IMG/VR virus record: IMGVR_UViG_3300034066_001502
Span: 1-62,365 of that record
Length of the DNA stretch: 62,365 bases
Direction: 5' to 3' (one strand)
Source of the DNA: a virus
The notes under the pieces: generated by a model
What the model was told of the DNA's origin: nothing
Databases searched by the model: none
Seen by the model: only the letters and a program-made list of their open reading frames with translations
Shown: positions 36,280 through 43,474 of the stretch, piece by piece
How positions within the stretch are numbered: position 1 is the stretch's first letter
Layout of the letters: every line of letters begins with the position of its first letter
Program-made: the position numbers and the translations under genes

Positions 36280-37310
36280 ACCAATAGATTATTGAGCTTA
36301 ATTATACTGTCTTTTGTGTCATCATTTTTAACAATAATTAATTTAAGAGTGTCGTTAGTGTTTATTTGAATTTGTTCAATATCAGAGCCATAATAGTCGT
36401 TATTAATGTACACCTCAAACGATTCAACATTATCGGTTTCACCTAAATTTAGGTCAACAGTATAATCAAAAATTTGTGTAATAATATTATTTCCAACGAC
36501 AAATAAAACATCTAAAGTTGTACTTGCGGGGTTTGAAAGTTTTTTTGGTTGTTTTCTTGTTGTCTGTGTTTCAAACTCAACAACTTGTAATACTCTTGAA
36601 ATTGCAGGAGAAACTTCAAACTCATCTTCATCAATTAAAAAACCAAGTAATATAAATTCATAACTTTGTACATAATATTTTCTTTTTTCCAAATCAAATA
36701 CCGATTCATCACTAATATTACCCATTACTATTGGAATATAATGTCCTTTAATCACAGTATAGGCTTGTTTTGACGCAAACATCTCAATTACATTTTTATT
36801 GAAACTGTTTAGTTCTCTCATTCTATTACATACTATCTTAACATTATATGTTATATCAACAGGTACAGGTTGTGGTATTTTATAAATGTCCGCTCCGTGT
36901 CTTTGTCCGTCCCAAGTAGGTACTTGTGCGTAGAAATATTGTTTTCTATTAGGAATATTGTATAGTGTTGCGGGATTAGTTCCAAACTTAACTTCAGGAA
37001 TACGAACAACTGTTATGAATGGGGGCTCGACATTTTTATCAATATTTTGAATGTTCCAAGTTTCCGTGAATTGAGACCAATTCTGAGTTGTAACTAAAAT
37101 ATCAACCATAGGTATTACCTTTCCGTCAACAACAGTTTTTAAATCTGTTTTAACAAAATTTAAAAACCCACCGTCCAAGTCGGCATGTAATATTGATTTA
37201 GGGAGATAGGTACCATCCCTATTAATCTTATCAACCAATTCCTGTCTTCTAGGTAAAAGAGTTTTTGACTGTGTCAAAGGAATGTTTTTTTTAATTTTAG
37301 GTAATGGCAT
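36276..37310 (-). CDS. Putative neck/tail structural protein
   Basis: The 344-aa product has a central region with ITYNVKIVCNRMRELNSFN and MFASKQAYTVIKGHYIPIVM, then RKYYVQSYEFILLGFLIDED, a layout seen in tail-completion or neck proteins of T4-like phages (the binding of a ring subunit). The C-terminal ~90 residues look like a separate beta-sandwich (VDLNLGETDNVESFEVYINN). It lies between sheath and small neck-like genes, 1 nt after the 145-aa gene. A tail terminator (gp15-type) role is plausible but unproven. Confidence 0.65.
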   Translation of the reverse strand: MPLPKIKKNIPLTQSKTLLPRRQELVDKINRDGTYLPKSILHADLDGGFLNFVKTDLKTVVDGKVIPMVDILVTTQNWSQFTETWNIQNIDKNVEPPFITVVRIPEVKFGTNPATLYNIPNRKQYFYAQVPTWDGQRHGADIYKIPQPVPVDITYNVKIVCNRMRELNSFNKNVIEMFASKQAYTVIKGHYIPIVMGNISDESVFDLEKRKYYVQSYEFILLGFLIDEDEFEVSPAISRVLQVVEFETQTTRKQPKKLSNPASTTLDVLFVVGNNIITQIFDYTVDLNLGETDNVESFEVYINNDYYGSDIEQIQINTNDTLKLIIVKNDDTKDSIIKLNNLLV

Positions 37311-37311
37311 T

Positions 37312-37749
37312 TTAATGTTTTTTTATTTTTTTTATTACGAATAATTTGTTTTTTAAATTAATCATATCAATTTCTTTTGTTTTGTATATTGGTTTTTTAT
37401 TCGATTTATATACAAAACTATCATACTTATAAGGGTTATACGTTATTACATTATCCGTTGGTTCTTTAGGAATATTTTTACATGGCGACTGACAATAATC
37501 AACTAAATCACCAATAACAAATGCGTGAACATTTTTTACCATTTCACGTCTAACTCGTTCTTTACCAGCCTTTCTAACTCTAAACTCAACATCTTTTAAT
37601 TTAACGTAATCGGCATGTAAAATAACTTTTGATTTATACGACACAGAAAAAGTATGTTTGTGTAAATTATAATAAACCATAACTCTTTCACCTTTAAACT
37701 TATCCTCAGAATTATCATGGTCCTGTGTTTCTGTAATTAGTATTTTCAT
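37312..37749 (-). CDS. Hypothetical protein with MKILITE N-terminus
   Basis: The 145-aa basic product has no recognised domain. The N-terminus MKILITETQ closely resembles that of the adjacent gene (MKIVITESQ). The middle (VYYNLHKHTFSVSYKSKVIL, then VKLKDVEFRVRKAGKERVRR) looks like a small beta-rich fold followed by a very basic helix, possibly nucleic-acid binding. It overlaps the upstream gene by 4 nt (translational coupling). Confidence 0.7.
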   Translation of the reverse strand: MKILITETQDHDNSEDKFKGERVMVYYNLHKHTFSVSYKSKVILHADYVKLKDVEFRVRKAGKERVRREMVKNVHAFVIGDLVDYCQSPCKNIPKEPTDNVITYNPYKYDSFVYKSNKKPIYKTKEIDMINLKNKLFVIKKIKKH

Positions 37750-38042
37750 CTTTTTTTTAGGGCTTCTTTGAATCCTCTTTTTAGTTTATCGTTATACACT
37801 TCTGACATAATCATTAAAAAATCAAGTTTTTTATATTCAATATTAGGGTTTCTACGTTTAAACATATCACTAACTCTTTGGGTTACCCAATTTTCATATA
37901 CCCCAAAATTGTCAGGTCTATTACCTGGTCCACCACTTCTAATATCATTATTCAAATGATGGATAACGTAATCAACAAGGTCACTTATTTCGTATACTCT
38001 TCTTAATACCTCCACTTGAGATTCTGTTATTACTATTTTCAT
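37746..38042 (-). CDS. Hypothetical protein with MKIVITE N-terminus
   Basis: The 98-aa product is mainly helical and basic, with ISDLVDYVIHHLNNDIRSGG in the middle and a Lys/Arg-rich end (DKLKRGFKEALKKR). No domain is recognised. It shares its first residues with the next gene downstream, overlaps it by 4 nt and shares a single base with the upstream 171-aa gene, so these three are translationally coupled. Confidence 0.7.
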   Translation of the reverse strand: MKIVITESQVEVLRRVYEISDLVDYVIHHLNNDIRSGGPGNRPDNFGVYENWVTQRVSDMFKRRNPNIEYKKLDFLMIMSEVYNDKLKRGFKEALKKR

Positions 38043-38557
38043 TATAAACCTCTAAATTCGTTATTAGTAACCGCTGACGCCATAATAGTTCTATAAAACG
38101 GTTTAAACCCTGCATACGTGTGTTTATTATCTGAGATGACTCTTCCGTCATTATTTACGGTATAGTATCTAACTCTATCTTCTGTTTCATAGTAACCAAT
38201 ATAGTCACCATAACTAATATCAACACCTAATTCATCCAATTGTCTTTGGTAAACTGACACTTTAATATTACCCGGCTCAAATTGTTCTATTTTTGAATTA
38301 CCTAAATATTTATTTTCAGGTGCCATAATTTGAACATACCCTTTAAACTCTATTGGTGGTAAAAATTTAATACCATCACTAACAGTTTCACCATAAACAT
38401 CATCGGTTTTTGTTTTCAGTCTATCAATACGATAAAGAACTAATGTGAAGTTCATATCACCATATAACCATTCCTCCCCTATTGAAAGGTCTAAATTAAA
38501 ATCTTCATCTCCAAAGAATTTCCCTATTCGAGTAATTGGTACTTTATTAGTTGACAT
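38042..38557 (-). CDS. Putative head-tail connector/neck protein
   Basis: The 171-aa product is beta-rich. It contains LYRIDRLKTKTDDVYGE, then PPIEFKGYVQIMAPENKYLG and a VSVYQRQLDELGVDISYGDY segment. The Asp-Val-Tyr-Gly-Glu motif followed by these strands resembles small neck proteins (gp14-like) of T4-type phages, a weak similarity. The ATG at 38557 is 4 nt from a TATTTAT element, and the gene is divergent from the SNF2 helicase gene. Confidence 0.6.
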   Translation of the reverse strand: MSTNKVPITRIGKFFGDEDFNLDLSIGEEWLYGDMNFTLVLYRIDRLKTKTDDVYGETVSDGIKFLPPIEFKGYVQIMAPENKYLGNSKIEQFEPGNIKVSVYQRQLDELGVDISYGDYIGYYETEDRVRYYTVNNDGRVISDNKHTYAGFKPFYRTIMASAVTNNEFRGL

Positions 38558-38561
38558 ATTG

Positions 38562-38568
38562 ATAAATA
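38562..38568 (-). promoter_or_regulatory. Putative late promoter element TATTTAT
   Basis: TATTTAT on the coding strand (ATATTTATCAATATG), only 4 nt before the ATG at 38557, in the 48-nt divergent intergenic region. Confidence 0.45.
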
Positions 38569-38605
38569 TTAAAAGATTACTTATTTTTAACTCAAACCAA
38601 ATCTT

Positions 38606-40375
38606 TTGGAAAATAATATAGAAAATAACAAACCTCTATTAGAGAGAAGAGCATTAGAGTTACTTGAAACTTATTCAGGCGCAAATAACTATATCCTAAA
38701 ATTAAAAACTCAAAAAGAATCTAATAAGAAATTTTATCCCACAAGAGCCCAATCTGATTATATTATTAATTATTACGATGTAACACCTAAAGTTGGAAAA
38801 AAATGGGTTGACCTTGACCCTTACTTTGCCAAAAAAATTGCTGACGAAAAATTATTAACTACAATACCTGAACAAGTTTGGGTTGAGAAGTTATTGGTTG
38901 AGAAAGAGAAAGCCTATCATGTTTGGGGAAAAGTGTTATCGGGGGAAACTATACACGAGTTTTGGTTACCTAAAGGAGCTTTAATTAAGACACACACAAT
39001 TAAAAATGTTGAGATAGATTATTCAAAGTACTCTCACAGACCTCCATTAGAACATCAAAAAATTGCCATTGAGAAACTTGCCGGGTCTAAAAGATTTATT
39101 CTCGCAGATGATATGGGTTTAGGTAAAACAACTTCCACCATTATTGCCGCTTTAGAAACAGGCGTTAAGAAAATATTAATTATTTGTCCCGCTTCTTTAA
39201 AAATAAATTGGCTAAGAGAGATTGAAAACTACACAGATAGGAGTGTTTATATTGCCGAAGGTAAAAACTTTTCCCAAGAACACGATTTTGTAATTGTTAA
39301 TTACGATATTCTTAAAAATTTTTACGATTTAAAAGATAAAGAAAAATCTGAAATATATAAAAGTAATTTTGGTATAATCATTATTGATGAGGCCCATTAT
39401 TTACAAAACGGTCAAGCACAAAGAACTAAATTAGTTAATAGTTTTGTTAAAAGTGTTGATAAACTTTGGTTGTTAACAGGAACACCAATGACATCAAGAC
39501 CAATGAATTATTTTAACTTGTTATCACTCATTGAGAGTCCCGTAGCTCAGAATTGGATGGCATATGCTATTAGGTATTGTCAAGGTTACCAATTTAAAGC
39601 GGGAAATAGAAAAGTTTGGAATGTTACGGGGGCATCTAACTTAGAGGAATTAAGAGACCGAACCTCAAGACAAGTATTACGACGTTTAAAAACTGAGGTA
39701 CTTGATTTGCCTGACAAAATAATATCGCCAGTCTACCTAAGACTTAAATCTAAATTATATGAAGGTTTAATGGGAGAGTACTATGATTGGTATGAAAATA
39801 AAACAGACGAATCTTCATCGTTAACGGTACAATTTAGTAAGTTAATGAAAGTTAGACAAGTCATTGCTGAAGAAAAAATTAACGATACGATTGAATTAGT
39901 TCAGAATATAATTGACCAAGGAAAAAAGGTTATTATTTTTACTAATTTCACAAATACATTAAATAAAATTGCCGACCATTTTGGTAAACAGGCGGTTAGA
40001 TTAGATGGGTCAACCTCTAAATCTATGAGACAACACGCAGTTGACCAATTTCAGGATAATGAAAAGATTACAGTTTTTGTTGGTAACTTAAAAGCCGCAG
40101 GTGTTGGGTTAACCTTAACCGCCGCTGAGGCCGTAATCATGAATGATTTATCTTTTGTTCCGTCAGACCACACACAAGCGGAAGATAGAGCGTACAGATA
40201 CGGTCAAAAATCTAATGTATCGGTTTATTACCCAATATTTGAAAACACTATTGAGGGTGCGATTTATGACATTTTAATAAAGAAGAAAAATATATTTGAA
40301 ACCGTTATGGGGGACAATTTAGATAAGGCCGACTTTATTGAAGAAGTGATGAATAGAATAAACAATCGCAGATAA
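38606..40375 (+). CDS. SNF2-family DNA-dependent ATPase/helicase
   Basis: The 589-aa product has both RecA-like lobes of SNF2 (SF2) proteins. Motif I is ADDMGLGKTTST, motif II IIIDEAHYLQN, motif III LLTGTPMTSRP, motif V GVGLTLTAAEAVIMND and motif VI QAEDRAYRYGQKSN. An N-terminal ~130 aa region resembles the HARP/SMARCAL1-like annealing helicase layout. In T4-like phages such proteins (UvsW analogues) remodel forks and recombination intermediates. No ATG exists early in the frame. The in-frame stop at 38588 and the first TTG at 38606 make a TTG start most likely. Confidence 0.9.
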   Translation: MENNIENNKPLLERRALELLETYSGANNYILKLKTQKESNKKFYPTRAQSDYIINYYDVTPKVGKKWVDLDPYFAKKIADEKLLTTIPEQVWVEKLLVEKEKAYHVWGKVLSGETIHEFWLPKGALIKTHTIKNVEIDYSKYSHRPPLEHQKIAIEKLAGSKRFILADDMGLGKTTSTIIAALETGVKKILIICPASLKINWLREIENYTDRSVYIAEGKNFSQEHDFVIVNYDILKNFYDLKDKEKSEIYKSNFGIIIIDEAHYLQNGQAQRTKLVNSFVKSVDKLWLLTGTPMTSRPMNYFNLLSLIESPVAQNWMAYAIRYCQGYQFKAGNRKVWNVTGASNLEELRDRTSRQVLRRLKTEVLDLPDKIISPVYLRLKSKLYEGLMGEYYDWYENKTDESSSLTVQFSKLMKVRQVIAEEKINDTIELVQNIIDQGKKVIIFTNFTNTLNKIADHFGKQAVRLDGSTSKSMRQHAVDQFQDNEKITVFVGNLKAAGVGLTLTAAEAVIMNDLSFVPSDHTQAEDRAYRYGQKSNVSVYYPIFENTIEGAIYDILIKKKNIFETVMGDNLDKADFIEEVMNRINNRR

Positions 40376-40387
40376 TTTGAAACTTCC

Positions 40388-40412
40388 GCTTATTTATAAT
40401 AATAAAATAAGC
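40388..40412 (+). other. Inverted repeat upstream of SOD fusion, overlapping TATTTAT
   Basis: GCTTATTT (40388-40395) is the exact complement of AAATAAGC (40405-40412), with a 9-nt AT loop. It overlaps the TATTTAT at 40391-40397 and ends 3 nt before the ATG at 40416, so it could hide the start region in RNA or act as an operator. Confidence 0.5.
40391..40397 (+). promoter_or_regulatory. Putative promoter element TATTTAT
   Basis: TATTTAT on the plus (coding) strand, 18 nt before the ATG at 40416. With the 41955 copy it shows that the motif follows gene orientation. Confidence 0.45.
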
Positions 40413-40415
40413 CTT

Positions 40416-41954
40416 ATGAAAAATATTGAAAAAAAAATTGACCTCATAACCGAAAAAATTAAAACGGTTGAAAAAAATGAGAATCAAAAACTTTTCTTAA
40501 ACGAAATGAAAAGAATTGGAATCGAACGATTACCATACGCCTACTCAGCCCTGAAACAATTTATTGACTCAGAAACTATGAACTACCATTATAATAAACA
40601 TTATAAAGGTTATGTTGATAAATTAAATTCTGCTCTTAGTAAAAAAAAATATGGTGATTTAGAGTTAGAAGAAATTATAAAATCAATAAGTAGATTTGAT
40701 AAAAACATTAGAAATAACGCAGGTGGTGCTTTTAACCACGCGTTATTTTGGAAAATGTTAACCCCTGAAACTCAAAAACCTCACGGTGAAGTTTTAACTC
40801 AAATTAATAAAGATTTCAAAAGTTATAATTCATTTAGAATTAAATTTGAGGAAGTTGCAAAAGAACGATTTGGTTCGGGATGGGTTTGGTTAGTTTTAAC
40901 AAAGACTAATAAATTAAAAATTGTGTCCACAGCAAATCAAGACAATCCTTTAATGAACGTTGTTGAAGATGGTGGTTATCCAATACTTGGATTAGATTTA
41001 TGGGAACATGCTTACTATTTGAAATATAGAAACAAAAAAGATGACTATATTAAAAACTTTTGGAAATGTGTTAATTGGGAATTTGTAAACAAACTTTACC
41101 AATTAAAGGTTGAATCTAAATTAAATGAAAGTCTTATGTTAAAAACAGTTATCTCTGAAGGTAAATCTGAAAGATGTGGTAGAGATACTAACGAGGCAAT
41201 TAGATTTATATTTAATATCAACCCAAAAGTTAAAGAAATTTTTAAAATGAGTGTTAATAAAATGATGAAAGAAGTCTTTCCTGAAAACTTTTATGAGAAT
41301 AACGAATTTGCCCCTGGTGAGATGTCAGGAGTTTATAATTTAGAAAGTGATGGACGTTCAGTAATTAACAAATTAAACACAAATTATAGTTGTTTCTGTG
41401 TTCTACTAAACGATATTAACCAAGTACTTAAAAAACAAGATAAACCTGAAATTAAAATGATTGGCCTAACACCATCTGAACAAATTAGTGAAGTTAAAAA
41501 ACTTGTTAAAGTACTAGATGATTATAAGTTCAGAATTTTTTCTCAAAATTCCTCAACATTTCAAAACTTAATGAAAATTTTAACTCAAACTAATAGTTGG
41601 GGACAAAAAAGAGAGGATGAAACAGTTAAGATTCTTAAGAAAAAATTTGGTGATGATAACGTTATTTCTGTTGGTAAATTAGGAAGTAAAGAAGATATGA
41701 TTGATGGTATTGACTGTGAAATCATAGTTGATGGCGTTAAATTAACAAGTCAGGTTAAACCGTTCACCTATATAAAAAATGTTGATGGTGAAATTCATGT
41801 CTCAGGTTCCGCAAATGTTAAAAAATATTCAACTGATTGGTTAATATTTACAAAAAATAATAAAGAAGTGTTAGTTTTTAGTAATAAAAATACTAAGATA
41901 ATCGGGGGTCAATATGTTTTCCCGGAATCTAATTTAATTTACCGACTAAATTGA
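40416..41954 (+). CDS. Mn/Fe superoxide dismutase fused to a PD-(D/E)xK nuclease-like domain
   Basis: The 512-aa product has three parts. Residues ~36-230 are a full Mn/Fe superoxide dismutase: LPYAYSALK, TMNYHYNKHYKGYV, NNAGGAFNHALFW, FGSGWVWLVL, TANQDNPLM and LDLWEHAYYLKY. Metal ligands align as His58, His108, Asp194 and His198, with second-sphere Tyr66 and Gln175, so the active site looks intact and Mn-type. Residues 1-35 are a helical extension. Residues ~231-512 are unrelated to SOD and end with WGQKREDETVKILKKKFG, then DMIDGIDCEIIV and LTSQVKPF, like a PD-(D/E)xK nuclease with a Q-x-K variant. The ATG at 40416 is preferred over a TTG at 40377. It follows the SNF2 gene. Confidence 0.88.
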   Translation: MKNIEKKIDLITEKIKTVEKNENQKLFLNEMKRIGIERLPYAYSALKQFIDSETMNYHYNKHYKGYVDKLNSALSKKKYGDLELEEIIKSISRFDKNIRNNAGGAFNHALFWKMLTPETQKPHGEVLTQINKDFKSYNSFRIKFEEVAKERFGSGWVWLVLTKTNKLKIVSTANQDNPLMNVVEDGGYPILGLDLWEHAYYLKYRNKKDDYIKNFWKCVNWEFVNKLYQLKVESKLNESLMLKTVISEGKSERCGRDTNEAIRFIFNINPKVKEIFKMSVNKMMKEVFPENFYENNEFAPGEMSGVYNLESDGRSVINKLNTNYSCFCVLLNDINQVLKKQDKPEIKMIGLTPSEQISEVKKLVKVLDDYKFRIFSQNSSTFQNLMKILTQTNSWGQKREDETVKILKKKFGDDNVISVGKLGSKEDMIDGIDCEIIVDGVKLTSQVKPFTYIKNVDGEIHVSGSANVKKYSTDWLIFTKNNKEVLVFSNKNTKIIGGQYVFPESNLIYRLN

Positions 41955-41961
41955 TATTTAT
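41955..41961 (+). promoter_or_regulatory. Putative late promoter element TATTTAT
   Basis: TATTTAT on the plus strand (context GATATTTATA), 15 nt before the gp13-like ATG and immediately after the SOD-fusion stop. Confidence 0.5.
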
Positions 41962-41976
41962 ATAGAAACGAAAAAC

Positions 41977-43098
41977 ATGGCAATAATACCAGAAAATGAA
42001 AGAAGCCCATTATATACTAAAGTAAGACATTTACTTGGGGCACCTCTACGTTCGGTTGAATTAGAGGACGAACAAATGGATACGTTATTGGAATTTGCAA
42101 TTGACGACTATTCTCAATACGTACAAAATTGGTTAATTGAATCTCAGTGGTCAAATCTATGGGGATTAAACTTAGACACACAATCTTTATCAAGAGCTTT
42201 TGTTACAAAGACATTAGACTTTGAAACAAGATATACTTACGCCTATTCTAAAATTGTTGGATTACAAGCTGGTGGTGATTGGGTCCTTAAAAAAGACTAT
42301 ATACAATTAGAACCTAATCAACAAATTTACGAAATACCCGCACATAGAGAGATTAACGAGTTATTATGGTTTACACCATCAGACTTAAATGGTGTATATT
42401 TTGATGCTTTTTCATTTGGAGGTTTAGGCGGTGGTGGAATTGGTGGACCTGGTGGTTTTTCACAAATGGGTAATACGGGGTCATATTTTATGATGCCGGC
42501 ATTTGATATATTATTAAGAATGCAAGAAATTAATATTCAAAGAAGAATTATATCAGGAGATTTAACCTATACAATAACTGCGTTACCTGAAGGTAAAAAA
42601 GCAATTCATTTAATGAATACACCTGGTGGTAAATTTGATTTTGGTAATAGAAATTTAAATAGGGGTAAAGTATGGTATTGGTATTATGATGTTGGTCCTG
42701 AAGATAGAGACAAATGTTTAAAAAATAATCCTGACATTATTAAAATGCCTTCAGATGTTCCTTTAGATAAGTTCTCTTGGCCCGAATTAAATAACCCCGC
42801 AAAACAATGGGTTAGAAGATATTTCATCGCAACTTGTAAAGAAACTTTAGGTAGAGTTAGAGGTAAATTTAGTGGTAACATTAAAACACCTGATAGTGAA
42901 TTAACAATGGATTATACTAGTTTATTAACTGAAGGTAAAGACGAAAAACTTAAATTAGTAGAGGAATTAATTGGTGTTGAGGGTACTTTAGCCAGATTAA
43001 AACCTGATAAAGTAATGGAGCGTGAAGCTCTTTTGGCGGAGAATTTAAACAAATCACTTAAGTTTAGAGCAATGCCAAGACAAATATATGTAATCTAA
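41977..43098 (+). CDS. 13: Neck protein, T4 gp13-like
   Basis: The 373-aa product starts with a segment of the gp13 type: YTKVRHLLGAPLRSVELEDE followed by MDTLLEFAIDDYSQYVQNWL. It continues with an EIPAHREINELLWFTP strand and a Gly-rich loop (about residues 147-165) not needed for the fold, then WVRRYFIATCKETLGRVRGK near the C-terminus. In T4, gp13 with gp14 seals the portal after DNA packaging and joins the tail. It is somewhat longer than T4 gp13 (309 aa). A TATTTAT element precedes it. Confidence 0.82.
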   Translation: MAIIPENERSPLYTKVRHLLGAPLRSVELEDEQMDTLLEFAIDDYSQYVQNWLIESQWSNLWGLNLDTQSLSRAFVTKTLDFETRYTYAYSKIVGLQAGGDWVLKKDYIQLEPNQQIYEIPAHREINELLWFTPSDLNGVYFDAFSFGGLGGGGIGGPGGFSQMGNTGSYFMMPAFDILLRMQEINIQRRIISGDLTYTITALPEGKKAIHLMNTPGGKFDFGNRNLNRGKVWYWYYDVGPEDRDKCLKNNPDIIKMPSDVPLDKFSWPELNNPAKQWVRRYFIATCKETLGRVRGKFSGNIKTPDSELTMDYTSLLTEGKDEKLKLVEELIGVEGTLARLKPDKVMEREALLAENLNKSLKFRAMPRQIYVI

Positions 43099-43099
43099 T

Positions 43100-43474
43100 A
43101 TGACAATAAGAAAAAATTTTGGTAGAAAACAAATTGGGGATAAAATATTTGTTGGGGGTAGAGAAACTCAACCGCCCGTTAGTATGTCTCAAAACCCCGA
43201 ACTTAGATTAGTTGTCAGAGAACCTAATTATAGTACTAATGGTGAAGAGTTTATATTAGTTAAAGATGTTGAACAATCAAAAATAACTTTAAACTCAGAC
43301 ACTACAGAATATATTGTTATTAAAACATTAACAAAAGTATTAATTGTTCCTAGTAAAAATAAAATTGACGAGTACTATGACGAAATTTTAATCGATAAAG
43401 GTGCTTGTGTTGAATTTCTTATGATGGACGATGTTTGGTACATTATATCCTCTGATGGATTAAAGTTAAGTTAA
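43100..43474 (+). CDS. Hypothetical protein following neck protein
   Basis: The 124-aa product is beta-rich with no recognised motif. It begins with a basic segment (MTIRKNFGRKQIGDKIFVGG) and ends with CVEFLMMDDVWYIISSDGLK, suggesting a small capsid- or neck-decorating protein. It starts 1 nt after the gp13 stop and converges with the DNA polymerase gene, overlapping its end by 4 nt. The function is unknown. Confidence 0.7.
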   Translation: MTIRKNFGRKQIGDKIFVGGRETQPPVSMSQNPELRLVVREPNYSTNGEEFILVKDVEQSKITLNSDTTEYIVIKTLTKVLIVPSKNKIDEYYDEILIDKGACVEFLMMDDVWYIISSDGLKLS

